Shown here: positions 9,893-18,839 of the stretch, one piece after another | Position numbering within the stretch: position 1 is the first letter of the stretch | Layout of the letters: each line of letters starts with the position of its first letter | Origin: Marinobacterium marinum | GTDB taxonomy: Bacteria; Pseudomonadota; Gammaproteobacteria; Pseudomonadales; Balneatricaceae | Assembly (NCBI RefSeq): GCF_013868415.1 | Contig: NZ_JACEMT010000035.1 | Location: 58,514-122,513, forward strand | Reading direction: 5' to 3' | DNA: 64,000 nucleotides | Position numbers and translations under genes: made by a program | The notes under the pieces: model-generated | Told to the model about the DNA's origin: nothing | The model's database searches: none | What the model saw: only the letters and a program-made list of their open reading frames with translations

Positions 9893-10864
9893 TCAGCAGT
9901 TGCAATGGTACTCGAGAAGCGATTCCACTTCCTCTTTGGAGCCCAGGGCAACGGATACGCGCTGGTGAATATGGTCCGGCTCCACATCGAGAATGTCATG
10001 GTAGCAGGTGGTGGAAAGGCCGCCGGCCTGCTCGATCAGAAGGCTCATCGGGTTACCTTCGTACATCAGGCGCAGCTTGCCCGGCTTGGATGGATCACGC
10101 GAATCCCAGGGATAGCTGAACAGACCGCCACGGGTCAGGACACGGTGTACTTCCGCGACCATGGAAGCGATCCAGCGCATGTTGTAGTTCTTGCCACGGG
10201 GACCTTCTTCCCCTTTGAGCAGGTCGCCGATGTAGTTGCGCATCTGCGGCTCCCAGAAGCGGTGGTTCGACATGTTGATGGCGAACTCGCGGGTCTGGTT
10301 CGGAATCTGCACCTGTTCACGGGTCAGCAGGAAATCACCGGTGTGTGCCAGCGTAAACATGTTCACGCCCTTGCCGGTGGTCAGTGCCAGCACGGCGGAC
10401 GGACCATACAGCACGTAACCGGCGGCAACCTGTTTGCGACCGGCCTGAAGGAAGATATCCACGGACTGCTCGGGCGTATCGGCCGGCGCTTCCAGAATGG
10501 AAAAGATGGTGCCGACCGAAACGTTAATATCGATGTTGGAGGAACCGTCCAGCGGATCGAAGGTCACCAGGAAGCGGCCGTCGGGGTTGCCGAAGACGGG
10601 CTCGTCCTCTTCTTCGGATGCGATGCCGCGTACCAGCGGGTTGTCCAGCAGAACCTTCTTCAGGACATCGTTGGAGATAACATCCAGTTTTTTCTGGGTT
10701 TCTCCCTGCACATTGGTGTCTTCGGTCGTGCCCAGTACACCGGCCAGAGCGCCTTCACGCAGTTGCAGGGCGATCTCCTTACAGGCGATCATCAGGGTGT
10801 CGATCAGTTCGACGAGTTCGGAATCGGTGTTGTTGTGTTTCAGGTGGTTGCTGAGCAGCTGCAT
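9893..10864 (-). CDS. fbp: Fructose-1,6-bisphosphatase class I
   Basis: This 323-residue enzyme hydrolyses fructose-1,6-bisphosphate in gluconeogenesis. The metal/phosphate motif [11 protein letters not shown] and the preceding ASEEEDEP acidic block are present, as in class I enzymes. The start is placed at the ATG at 10864 ([11 protein letters not shown]); the frame stays open for 19 more codons, but these add no homologous sequence. It is divergent from mpl, with about 150 bp between them that must hold both promoters. Confidence 0.95.
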   Translation of the reverse strand: MQLLSNHLKHNNTDSELVELIDTLMIACKEIALQLREGALAGVLGTTEDTNVQGETQKKLDVISNDVLKKVLLDNPLVRGIASEEEDEPVFGNPDGRFLVTFDPLDGSSNIDINVSVGTIFSILEAPADTPEQSVDIFLQAGRKQVAAGYVLYGPSAVLALTTGKGVNMFTLAHTGDFLLTREQVQIPNQTREFAINMSNHRFWEPQMRNYIGDLLKGEEGPRGKNYNMRWIASMVAEVHRVLTRGGLFSYPWDSRDPSKPGKLRLMYEGNPMSLLIEQAGGLSTTCYHDILDVEPDHIHQRVSVALGSKEEVESLLEYHCNC

Positions 10865-11013
10865 GGGTGAATTCGGCCTTTGGTTTGATCCGCTGAAAAA
10901 GACAATTGGATTGTACGCCATTGAGGGGTGTTTTGCATGACCCGCAGTGGTGCGGTTTTCGTGTCAATGACCTGATATGATGGATCAATCCCCAAACAGA
11001 AAGGAGTACCGAG

Positions 11014-12396
11014 GTGCACATCCATATTCTCGGAATCTGTGGAACCTTCATGGGCTCTCTGGCCGTGCTGGCCAAACAGCTGGGTCATCGGGTGACGGGT
11101 TCGGATGCCAATGTCTACCCGCCCATGAGTACCCAGCTGGAACAGCAGGGCATCGAGCTGATCGAAGGCTACGATCCGAAGCAGCTGGAACCACAGCCGG
11201 ACTTGATCGTGGTCGGCAATGCCATGTCTCGCGGCAACCCCTGTGTCGAATATATGTTGCAGCGCAACATGCGCTATACATCCGGCCCGCAGTGGCTGCA
11301 TGACCACTTGCTGGCGGACCGCTGGGTGCTGGCGGTGGCGGGTACGCACGGCAAAACCACGACCGCGACCATGCTGGCCTGGATTCTGGAACAGGCCGGC
11401 ATGGCCCCCGGTTATCTGATCGGGGGGATTCCGCTGGGGTTTGACACCTCGGCCCGCCTGGGAGAAACACCTTTCTTTGTCATCGAAGCCGATGAGTATG
11501 ACACGGCCTTTTTCGACAAGCGCTCCAAATTTGTGCATTACAACCCGCGCACTCTGGTACTGAACAATCTTGAATTTGACCATGCCGATATTTTCCCGGA
11601 CCTGGCAGCCATTCAGCGTCAGTTTCATCATCTGGTTCGGCTGGTTCCGGACAATGGCCAGGTCATCATGCCGGCGGATTCCGAAGCGCTGGACGAGGTG
11701 ATTGAGGCGGGGTGCTGGAGTGAACAGGTTCTGACCGGTTTTGACCGGCGAGCGGCCTGGTCGGCGCAACTGCTCAGTGAAGACGGCAGTCACTTTGCCG
11801 TACAGCATGAAGGGGAAAAACTGGGCGAAGTGTGCTGGCCCCTGACCGGGCTGCATAATGTCAGTAACGGCATCAATGCACTGGTGGCGGCCCGTCATGT
11901 CGGGGTGCGGCCCGAGCATGCCATTGAGGCCCTGAGCTGTTTCGGTGGCGTCAAAAGACGCATGGAGCGGTTGGGAGAGGTCGCGGGCATTACCGTATAT
12001 GATGACTTTGCCCATCATCCCACGGCGATACAGACCACGCTGGAAGGTATCAAGGCGAGGGTAGGGGAGCGGGCGGAAGTGGTTGCCGTGATCGAGCCTC
12101 GCTCCAACACCATGCGTCTGGGGGCTCACAAGTCGGCTCTGGCCGCGGCGACCGAATCGGCTGATCGGGTGTACTGGTATCAGCCGGAAGGCATGGACTG
12201 GTCTCTGGATGAGGTTGTCGCCCAGAGCCCGGTGCCGGCGCGGCTGGAAACGCGTATCGATGCTCTGGTCAATCGTCTGGTCGGCGAGGTTCCTTGCGGA
12301 GCGCAGATCGTGGTAATGAGCAATGGCGGATTTGGCGGCATCCATCAGAAATTGTTGAAAGCGCTGGAGCAGCGGGAATCGATCCATGTCCTTTGA
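11014..12396 (+). CDS. mpl: UDP-N-acetylmuramate:L-Ala-gamma-D-Glu-meso-DAP ligase
   Basis: This 460-residue Mur-ligase recycles murein tripeptide by joining it to UDP-MurNAc. It has the N-terminal Rossmann-like domain ([14 protein letters not shown]), the ATP P-loop [11 protein letters not shown] (about 110-120), the central [14 protein letters not shown] block typical of Mpl, and a C-terminal domain. GTG at 11014 is supported by AAGGAG at 11001-11006. Its 3' end overlaps ubiX by 11 bp. Confidence 0.95.
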   Translation: MHIHILGICGTFMGSLAVLAKQLGHRVTGSDANVYPPMSTQLEQQGIELIEGYDPKQLEPQPDLIVVGNAMSRGNPCVEYMLQRNMRYTSGPQWLHDHLLADRWVLAVAGTHGKTTTATMLAWILEQAGMAPGYLIGGIPLGFDTSARLGETPFFVIEADEYDTAFFDKRSKFVHYNPRTLVLNNLEFDHADIFPDLAAIQRQFHHLVRLVPDNGQVIMPADSEALDEVIEAGCWSEQVLTGFDRRAAWSAQLLSEDGSHFAVQHEGEKLGEVCWPLTGLHNVSNGINALVAARHVGVRPEHAIEALSCFGGVKRRMERLGEVAGITVYDDFAHHPTAIQTTLEGIKARVGERAEVVAVIEPRSNTMRLGAHKSALAAATESADRVYWYQPEGMDWSLDEVVAQSPVPARLETRIDALVNRLVGEVPCGAQIVVMSNGGFGGIHQKLLKALEQRESIHVL

Positions 12397-13030
12397 GTCT
12401 GATGCGCGTGAAGCGGGCTTTTCACGCCGGGTAACCCTGGCGATTACGGGGGCGTCCGGGGTTCAGTACGGGCTGCGCTTGCTGCAGTGTCTGGTGCAGC
12501 TGGAGGTGCAGGTTCTGCTGATGGTGTCTCGGGCCGCCCAGGTGGTGATCGCGACAGAGACCGATTTGAAGCTGCCGGGCGCACCGGAGGCGATGGAAAG
12601 GTTTCTGAGCGAGCACCTTGATGCCCGTTCGGGACAGATCAAGGTCTATGGCCGCGAGCAATGGATGGCACCGGTTGCTTCCGGGTCCGGTGCGCCCGGT
12701 GCCATGGTGGTGTGTCCCTGCAGCACCGGCACTCTGTCGGCCATTGCCTGTGGTGCCAGCAATAATCTGATTGAGCGGGCTGCCGATGTTGCGCTCAAGG
12801 AGCGGCGTCAGCTGCTGCTGGTACCGCGTGAGGCTCCCTACTCCGAGATTCACCTGGAACATATGCTGAAACTGACGCGAATGGGAGCGGTGGTGGTGCC
12901 GGCGAGCCCGGGCTTTTATCAGCGTCCCCAGTCGGTGGAAGCAATGGTGGATTTTATTGTTGCCCGATTATTGTCTCAACTGGGCTTCGAGCAGACATTG
13001 CTGCCGCGCTGGGGAGAAGCGCTGCTGTAA
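12386..13030 (+). CDS. ubiX: Flavin prenyltransferase UbiX
   Basis: This 214-residue flavoprotein attaches a dimethylallyl group to FMN to make the prenyl-FMN cofactor of UbiD, needed for ubiquinone synthesis. The flavin-binding [13 protein letters not shown] near the N-terminus, the [14 protein letters not shown] block and the [16 protein letters not shown] block are diagnostic. It overlaps mpl by 11 bp, so the two are probably co-translated, although their pathways differ. Confidence 0.95.
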   Translation: MSFESDAREAGFSRRVTLAITGASGVQYGLRLLQCLVQLEVQVLLMVSRAAQVVIATETDLKLPGAPEAMERFLSEHLDARSGQIKVYGREQWMAPVASGSGAPGAMVVCPCSTGTLSAIACGASNNLIERAADVALKERRQLLLVPREAPYSEIHLEHMLKLTRMGAVVVPASPGFYQRPQSVEAMVDFIVARLLSQLGFEQTLLPRWGEALL

Positions 13031-13145
13031 TCGGCTGTCTGGATCGCCGCGATCGATGGCGTCCCAAGGGCGTGTCGATCAGGCGGATGCATTGTCACCT
13101 CACTGTTATTACAATAGCTGCGTTTTCATACTGACCGAGAGTCCC

Positions 13146-13838
13146 ATGTCCAATATTCTCGCCCTGGATACGTCCACCGATGCCTGTTCAGCGGCTCTGC
13201 TGCTTAACGGGCGCATGTTGCAGCGTTTCACGATTGAGCCGCGTCGCCACACTCACCTGTTGTTACCGATGGTCGAAGCGTTACTGGCGGAGGCTGATAT
13301 TGCGCTGAATACACTGGATGCCATTGCATTTGGGCGCGGTCCGGGCTCTTTTGCCGGCATTCGCATTGCGACTGGTGCGGCACAGGGGCTGGCACTGGCA
13401 GCGGATGTGCCGGTCGTGCCGGTATCCACTCTGGAAGCGATGGCCTTTGCTGCCGATGTGGCAGAGGGTAGTTGTCTGCTGACTGCGCTGGATGCTCGCA
13501 TGGATGAGGTTTACTGGAGCGCCTGGCGGCGTGAGGGAGACCGTGTCGAAGCGTTATTGGAAGAGCAGGTATCCGCGCCTGCTGCAGTTGTGTTACCAGA
13601 TGCCTGCTCGGCTGAAGGTTTTACCGCGCTGGGCAGTGGCTGGCGCTATCGTGAACACATGTCGGATCAGCTGACCGGTCGTATCCTGACCTGCATGACT
13701 GATGTGTATCCGCAGGCCGAGGCGATGGCACGCTTGGCCGTTACGGCGGTGGAGCGGGGCGAGGCTATGGCTCCGGATGATGCGCAGCCGGTTTACCTGC
13801 GTGATCAAGTCGCCTGGAAGAAAAAGGATCAACAGTGA
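13146..13838 (+). CDS. tsaB: tRNA threonylcarbamoyladenosine synthesis protein TsaB
   Basis: This 230-residue member of the ASKHA fold acts with TsaD, TsaE and TsaC to form t6A37 in ANN-decoding tRNAs. N-terminal ILALDTSTDACSAALL and GRGPGSFAGIRIATGAAQGLA are the TsaB signatures. ATG at 13146 is chosen; the frame is open to 12957 but that part overlaps ubiX and shows no similarity. The gene overlaps uppP by 4 bp (GTGA). Confidence 0.94.
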   Translation: MSNILALDTSTDACSAALLLNGRMLQRFTIEPRRHTHLLLPMVEALLAEADIALNTLDAIAFGRGPGSFAGIRIATGAAQGLALAADVPVVPVSTLEAMAFAADVAEGSCLLTALDARMDEVYWSAWRREGDRVEALLEEQVSAPAAVVLPDACSAEGFTALGSGWRYREHMSDQLTGRILTCMTDVYPQAEAMARLAVTAVERGEAMAPDDAQPVYLRDQVAWKKKDQQ

Positions 13839-14659
13839 ACTTCAGTGAATGGATCCAGACGTTCTTTCTGGCGATTATTCAGGGACTGACCGAGTTTCTG
13901 CCCATCTCCAGTTCGGCGCATCTGATTCTGCCGTCCCAGCTGATGGGGTGGGACGATCAGGGGCTGGCATTTGATGTCGGCGTGCATGTTGGTACGTTGG
14001 GCGCGGTGATTTTCTATTTCCGTCATGAGCTGCTGACACTGGCGAAGGCCTGGAAGCGCTCATTGAGCGGCAACATGGATGCGGAGGGGCGTCTGTCCTG
14101 GCTGGTCATATTGGCAACGCTGCCGGCGCTGGCGGCGGGGTTTCTGATGGGCGGGCTGGTTGACCTCTATGGTCGCTCGATCCTGGTGATTGCGGGCACC
14201 ACGCTGATTTTTGGTGTCCTTCTGGCCTGGGCCGACCTGCGGCGAACCGAGCAGCGTACGACCGAGTCTTTGGGGGTGCGCGATGCCTGCATGATCGGTC
14301 TGGCGCAGGCGCTGGCACTGATTCCGGGGACATCGCGTTCGGGTATCACCATCACGGCTGCGTTGATGCTCGGCTTTGACCGCCAGAGTGCGGCCCGGTT
14401 TTCGTTTCTGCTGTCGATACCGGTCATTCTGGGTGCCGGCTCATTGAAAGGGCTTGAACTCTATCAGGAAGGCAACAGTGCTCACTGGCTGCATGTGGGG
14501 GTCGGTACACTGATTGCGGCCCTGAGCGCCGTGGCCTGTATTCACCTGTTCCTCAAGTGGCTGGACCGCGTCGGTATGAAGCCGTTTGTGATTTATCGTC
14601 TGCTGCTGGGCGTTTTGCTGCTGGCCGTCTACTTCGCCGTGCCGGGGAGTGCATCATGA
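13835..14659 (+). CDS. uppP: Undecaprenyl-diphosphatase UppP/BacA
   Basis: This 274-residue polytopic membrane enzyme recycles undecaprenyl pyrophosphate for cell-wall synthesis and can give bacitracin resistance. Both catalytic motifs are present: [14 protein letters not shown] near the N-terminus and [10 protein letters not shown] (about 168-177). About eight hydrophobic segments are visible. The GTG start overlaps the tsaB stop and the stop overlaps the rsmJ start (ATGA), so three unrelated core genes are translationally chained. Confidence 0.96.
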   Translation: MNFSEWIQTFFLAIIQGLTEFLPISSSAHLILPSQLMGWDDQGLAFDVGVHVGTLGAVIFYFRHELLTLAKAWKRSLSGNMDAEGRLSWLVILATLPALAAGFLMGGLVDLYGRSILVIAGTTLIFGVLLAWADLRRTEQRTTESLGVRDACMIGLAQALALIPGTSRSGITITAALMLGFDRQSAARFSFLLSIPVILGAGSLKGLELYQEGNSAHWLHVGVGTLIAALSAVACIHLFLKWLDRVGMKPFVIYRLLLGVLLLAVYFAVPGSAS

Positions 14660-15444
14660 ATCTGGCGGTGGGGTGGGCGAGCCCGAGTGACGAAGCTCAG
14701 GCCGCAGCGCTGGCACAGAGGCTGGAGTTGCCTCTGCTGGCGCAGCCGGATCTGAGCCGGGCGGAACTCCGGGGGCAGGTTCTGTTGGTGTCGGCTGGCG
14801 AAGTTTCCCTGTGTGCGACCGGCCCCAAGCGTCCGGGACCAGTCAAGGCCGATTTCACTGGCGGAGCGGTGGCGCACCGGCGCCAGTTCGGTGGTGGTAC
14901 CGGGCAGTTGATCGCCAAGGCCTGCGGACTCAAAGCCGGTATCCGGCCATCTATTCTGGATGCGACAGCCGGGCTGGGGCGAGATGCCTTTGTGCTGGCA
15001 ACGCTGGGGTGTCGCGTGCACATGCTGGAGCGCTCTCCGGTCGTTCATGCACTGTTGGAGTCAGGACTGGGGCAGGCTGCGGGTAATCCGGAGCTGGTCG
15101 ATATTCTGACGCGGATGACGCTGGAGCAGGCCGATGCGCAACAGTGGCTGCAGCATTGTGCCGAAGCCGAGGTGCCGGACCTGATCTACCTGGACCCGAT
15201 GTTTCCGCATACGGACAAGAAAGCGCAGGTGAAAAAGGAGATGCTGGCCTTTCGTGAACTGGTGGGGTACGACAGTGATGATCAGGCGCTGTTGGCGGCG
15301 GCGCTGGCGGTGGCTCGCTGTCGTGTTGTGGTCAAGCGGGCGCGCAAGGCCCCGACGATCGCAGGCCCGGCACCGAGTTATACGGTGGAGGGCAAGTCCA
15401 GTCGCTATGATATTTATGCCCTCAAGGCGCTGGACAGCGACTGA
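14656..15444 (+). CDS. rsmJ: 16S rRNA (guanine1516-N2)-methyltransferase
   Basis: This 262-residue SAM-dependent methyltransferase of the RsmJ family modifies G1516 of 16S rRNA. SAM-binding [14 protein letters not shown] (about 107-120) and the catalytic-loop [11 protein letters not shown] (about 175-185) are clear. ATG at 14656 overlaps the uppP stop by 4 bp; the upstream reading from 14557 lies inside uppP. It converges on slyX. Confidence 0.93.
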   Translation: MNLAVGWASPSDEAQAAALAQRLELPLLAQPDLSRAELRGQVLLVSAGEVSLCATGPKRPGPVKADFTGGAVAHRRQFGGGTGQLIAKACGLKAGIRPSILDATAGLGRDAFVLATLGCRVHMLERSPVVHALLESGLGQAAGNPELVDILTRMTLEQADAQQWLQHCAEAEVPDLIYLDPMFPHTDKKAQVKKEMLAFRELVGYDSDDQALLAAALAVARCRVVVKRARKAPTIAGPAPSYTVEGKSSRYDIYALKALDSD

Positions 15445-15468
15445 GGCGACTGTCGGGTGCCGACCGGT

Positions 15469-15675
15469 TTAATAATGAGGCGGGGCAACGTCGGCTGCGG
15501 GAGCATCGCCCTGGGGGCCCAGTTCGCGCAGCTGAGCATTCAGAATCTTGACCATGCGGGTCAGGCGTTCGATATCCATTTCCTGACGGGCAACCATATC
15601 GCTGAGCTTGTCAATGGCATCTTCCTGAAAGGCGATACGGGATTCCAGCCCGGCAAGGGTCTCATGGTTGGGCAT
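15469..15675 (-). CDS. slyX: SlyX family coiled-coil protein
   Basis: This 68-residue protein is almost entirely one coiled coil (residues about 5-52, with heptads in LESRIAFQEDAIDKLSDMVAR) and ends in the conserved APPHY tail of SlyX proteins. The function of SlyX is unknown. ATG at 15675 gives the usual family length; the frame continues upstream to 15849 without family resemblance. Confidence 0.9.
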   Translation of the reverse strand: MPNHETLAGLESRIAFQEDAIDKLSDMVARQEMDIERLTRMVKILNAQLRELGPQGDAPAADVAPPHY

Positions 15676-15864
15676 GTCGGTTTCAGTCCTGTCGCTAGAG
15701 GTGGGTCCGAAGCATAGACGATAGCGACGTTGACGAAAAGCCGCCTCTCGCCGAGCCATTGAAAAAAAACGGTGAATACAGTATACCTGCTGAGCTAGTG
15801 CGCGGTTGATCGACCATTTGCGCACCTTCATGATCAATACCTTAGTCAATTACAGAGAATATCA

Positions 15865-16320
15865 ATGATTGGTAACCAGTTAATCAAGAGTGTACTGGCC
15901 AGTGTGCTGGCCGCCTTTGTTATTCCTTTTCTACTGCAAAAAACGGCGTCCATCGATATCGGTTTTACCCTGCCGGTGCTGGCAGTGATCGCTGCAGTTG
16001 TTTTCATTGTTACCCTGGCGGCAGCCTGGCCGTCAAACGCAGCCCGTCCGGCGGCCCGACCTGCAGCGGTTCCGTCTGCAGCAGAGGTCGAGCAGGATGA
16101 TGCCAACGACACCCGGGAATTGGGAGTCGTCAAATGGTTCAACGTCTCCAAGGGGTTTGGTTTTATCACCCGTGACAACGGGGATGACGTGTTTGTACAT
16201 TTCCGCAATATCCGCGGTCGTGGTCACCGCTCCCTGAACGAAGGGCAGCAGGTGCGCTTCAGTGTGCGTGAAAGCGACAAAGGACTCCAGGCCGAGGACG
16301 TATCCATCGTTCACGGCTGA
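15865..16320 (+). CDS. Membrane-anchored cold-shock-domain protein
   Basis: This 151-residue protein has two hydrophobic segments (about 7-25 and 32-54), an Ala/Pro/Arg linker (about 55-80) and a complete C-terminal cold shock domain (about 85-150). The domain has RNP1-like KGFGFI and RNP2-like VFVHF, so nucleic-acid binding should be kept. Most CspA proteins are free 70-residue cytoplasmic proteins; this one would tether an RNA/ssDNA-binding OB fold to the inner membrane. An intrinsic terminator follows directly. The role is unknown. Confidence 0.82.
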   Translation: MIGNQLIKSVLASVLAAFVIPFLLQKTASIDIGFTLPVLAVIAAVVFIVTLAAAWPSNAARPAARPAAVPSAAEVEQDDANDTRELGVVKWFNVSKGFGFITRDNGDDVFVHFRNIRGRGHRSLNEGQQVRFSVRESDKGLQAEDVSIVHG

Positions 16321-16327
16321 TGCCTCC

Positions 16328-16356
16328 GACCGGCACGTTCTGTGCCGGTCTTTATT
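16328..16356 (+). terminator. Intrinsic terminator after the cold-shock-domain gene
   Basis: A perfect 9-bp stem, GACCGGCAC (16328-16336) with GTGCCGGTC (16342-16350), encloses a 5-nt loop and is followed by TTTATT. It lies 8 bp after the stop codon. Confidence 0.85.
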
Positions 16357-16449
16357 CCCCCCTCTCCTTGCTGTTTCTTCGACCCCTCCTGAGCGGTTTT
16401 CCCCGAATCTTTGATAGACTGATCAATAGTCAGTCAGCGGGAGATCGAT

Positions 16450-16761
16450 ATGTTCGTTGTAGCTAACAGAATCATGGTCAACAGCGGGTATGAAGAGGCC
16501 TTTGCCGAGCGTTTTCGTCAACGTGCCGGGCAGGTTGAACAGCAGCCCGGCTTTGTGCGTCTTGAAGTTATGCGCCCAGCCAACGAAGGTTGTCCATGGG
16601 TGGTGATGACGCACTGGCGTGACAAGGGGGCCTTTGAGGCCTGGGTATCGTCGGAAGACTTCAAGCGTGCCCACCGGGAGCAGTCGCTGCCGAAGGAGGC
16701 CTTCGGAGCCGGTGGCGGACTGGAAATGCATGAAGTGGAGCTGTGTGCCGGGGACGCTTGA
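16450..16761 (+). CDS. Antibiotic biosynthesis monooxygenase (ABM) fold protein
   Basis: This 103-residue protein of the dimeric alpha/beta-barrel ABM superfamily includes small quinol monooxygenases and IsdG-like haem-degrading enzymes. FVVANRIMV, the QPGFVRLEV strand and WVVMTHWRDKGAFEAWVSSEDFKRAH are typical; the last resembles IsdG/HmuD-type proteins, but the haem ligands cannot be confirmed by eye. Its stop overlaps the start of the sensor kinase gene (TGATG), so the two are probably co-expressed. Confidence 0.75.
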   Translation: MFVVANRIMVNSGYEEAFAERFRQRAGQVEQQPGFVRLEVMRPANEGCPWVVMTHWRDKGAFEAWVSSEDFKRAHREQSLPKEAFGAGGGLEMHEVELCAGDA

Positions 16762-18839
16762 TGTCGAAAGTGTCGACCGGGCTCGCCGCAACGGGGTTGT
16801 TGAGTACCCAGCGCTGGATGTGGCGGGCGCTGGTGCGCTCCGCTCTGATTCCTCTGTTGCTGGTGGAAACTCTGCTGGTCGGTGTGTATCTGATCTCCAG
16901 CGGTTATATCCGTGAGGCCAATATCGATCTGCTGCGCGACCAGGCGGACGCGCAGTTGCTCAACACGGCACGGCTTGAAGTCAATGTGATCAACGGCATG
17001 GTGGAAAGTGCCACCGGTCTGGTCGATCTTTATCGGCAGGCGACCTTGCGAGCGCTGATGGCTCCGGCCCCGGAGCAGGGGCTGGGACGTTATGTGCGTA
17101 ACGAATCGGGAGTGCTGTTCAGCCCGGAGAATGATGGTCGGGCGGCATCTTTTTACTCGACCGTGACGCCGCCGCAGCAGCAGGACATGGACAAGGTATA
17201 TCGGCTGGAGTCGCTGGACCCGTTGATGCTGGATCTGATGCGTATCCAGCCGATGATCAATGCGGTTTATTTCAACAGCTGGGACGGTTACAACCGCATC
17301 TACCCCTGGTTCGACACTTCCACGCGGTATGATGCCGACAGCTGGGCTGCGGATTACCCTTTTTACTACGCAGCGGACTCTACCCATAACCCTGATCGTT
17401 CGGTCATGTGGACCGATGTCTATATCGACCCCGCAGGTCTGGGCTGGATGACTTCGGCTGTCGCGCCGGTGTATCGGGGTGACTTCCTGGAGGGCGTGGT
17501 CGGTGTGGATGTCACCGTGGCAACGGTGGTGCGACAGATTCAGCAGCTGGATATTCCCTGGGGCGGTTATGCGGTGCTGATCAACCGTGAAGGTATCATC
17601 ATGGCGTTGCCGCCGCGGGGCGAGCGCGATTTCGGGTTGGAGGAGCTAACGGTCGTGCCTCATTATGGCGCCATGCCCAAAAAGCGCTTCAAGCCCGAGC
17701 CGTTCAATTTTCGCCTGCGACCGGATACGGCGGATCTGGCCGAAAGGATGCAGGACGCCCCTGAAGGACAGGGCATAGTGGTTCTCAATGGGCAGTCCAA
17801 GCGTGTCGCCTGGAGTGAAGTAAATATTGCGGGCTGGCAATTGCTGACCATTGTGGACGAGGCCTCCATTTACCGTTCGGTGGATGAACTGGCGCAGCAC
17901 TTTCGCATGGTGGGCTACCTGCTGATCGTCGGGCTGGTGTTCTTTTACCTGCTGTTTTTCGGTTACACCTGGCGTCGTTCAGTTTGGCTGAGTCGAGCGG
18001 TTTCGGCCCCTCTGGCGACGCTGAATCGGGTGCTGTCGGAAATTGCGCAGGAACGCTACGAACAGCCGCGTCTGCATTTCGAGCTGAGGGAACTGCAGCA
18101 GAGCGCTGATGCCGTGGTGCGTATGGGGGCGACGCTGGGACGTGCCAGCGCGGCTCGCAACAGTTTTCTGTCCAGTGTCAGCCATGAGTTACGCACGCCG
18201 CTTTCGTCGGTGATCGGTTTCGCGCAATTGCTTCGGGCCAGTGATCAGCCGGGAGAGGATGAGCAGGCCTGTGTGGATGAAATTCTGCGTGCGTCCGAGC
18301 ACCTGTTGCGACTGATTAATGATGTACTCGACCTGGCACAGGTACAGTCCGAACAGATTCGCGTACACCCTGAGCCGGTGTACCTGGCCGATGTGGTGGA
18401 TGCCTGCCTGCGGATGCTTGAACCGATGGCGGCAGAGAGTCGGGTTCAGCTGCTGGCGTTCAAGAAGGGGCGGGAGCTGTATGTGCAGGCGGATACCAAC
18501 CGGTTGAGCCAGGTATTGTTGAACCTGTTGTCCAATGCCATCAAGTACAACCATCCGGGTGGACAGGTGTGGGTGGAGGGTGTATCGCTGGAAGGGCGGA
18601 TACGTCTAAATGTCATCGATACAGGAACCGGCATCGAGCCGGACCGGCAGGCGGAGCTGTTCCGCCCCTTCAGCCGTCTGGGATATGAGAACAGCGCCAT
18701 ACCGGGCACCGGTATCGGACTCAGTATCAGCAAGCAGCTGGTCGAGCTGATGCAGGGCGGTCTGGGGTACCAGAGTACCCCTGGAGCTGGCAGCACCTTC
18801 TGGATTGAGCTGCCGAAGGCCGAATCGGTTCAGGAGTGA
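16761..18839 (+). CDS. Sensor histidine kinase with periplasmic Cache-like domain
   Basis: This 692-residue membrane kinase has helix 1 (about 28-52), a large periplasmic sensor region (about 53-370) that looks like a double Cache domain (YNRIYPWFD and the VVGVDVTVATV strand), helix 2 (about 384-408), a HAMP-like linker, HisKA (SVSHELRTPLSSVIGFAQ, phospho-acceptor His475) and HATPase_c (DTGTGIEP and GTGIGLSISKQ). No receiver domain is attached and no response regulator gene is nearby, so the partner is unknown. ATG at 16761 overlaps the upstream stop. The 3' end overlaps hrpB by 10 bp tail to tail. Confidence 0.88.
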   Translation: MSKVSTGLAATGLLSTQRWMWRALVRSALIPLLLVETLLVGVYLISSGYIREANIDLLRDQADAQLLNTARLEVNVINGMVESATGLVDLYRQATLRALMAPAPEQGLGRYVRNESGVLFSPENDGRAASFYSTVTPPQQQDMDKVYRLESLDPLMLDLMRIQPMINAVYFNSWDGYNRIYPWFDTSTRYDADSWAADYPFYYAADSTHNPDRSVMWTDVYIDPAGLGWMTSAVAPVYRGDFLEGVVGVDVTVATVVRQIQQLDIPWGGYAVLINREGIIMALPPRGERDFGLEELTVVPHYGAMPKKRFKPEPFNFRLRPDTADLAERMQDAPEGQGIVVLNGQSKRVAWSEVNIAGWQLLTIVDEASIYRSVDELAQHFRMVGYLLIVGLVFFYLLFFGYTWRRSVWLSRAVSAPLATLNRVLSEIAQERYEQPRLHFELRELQQSADAVVRMGATLGRASAARNSFLSSVSHELRTPLSSVIGFAQLLRASDQPGEDEQACVDEILRASEHLLRLINDVLDLAQVQSEQIRVHPEPVYLADVVDACLRMLEPMAAESRVQLLAFKKGRELYVQADTNRLSQVLLNLLSNAIKYNHPGGQVWVEGVSLEGRIRLNVIDTGTGIEPDRQAELFRPFSRLGYENSAIPGTGIGLSISKQLVELMQGGLGYQSTPGAGSTFWIELPKAESVQE

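Noticed and set aside
12957..13145. N-terminal extension of TsaB
   Set aside because: The extra 63 codons overlap ubiX and do not resemble TsaB; ATG 13146 gives the standard start.
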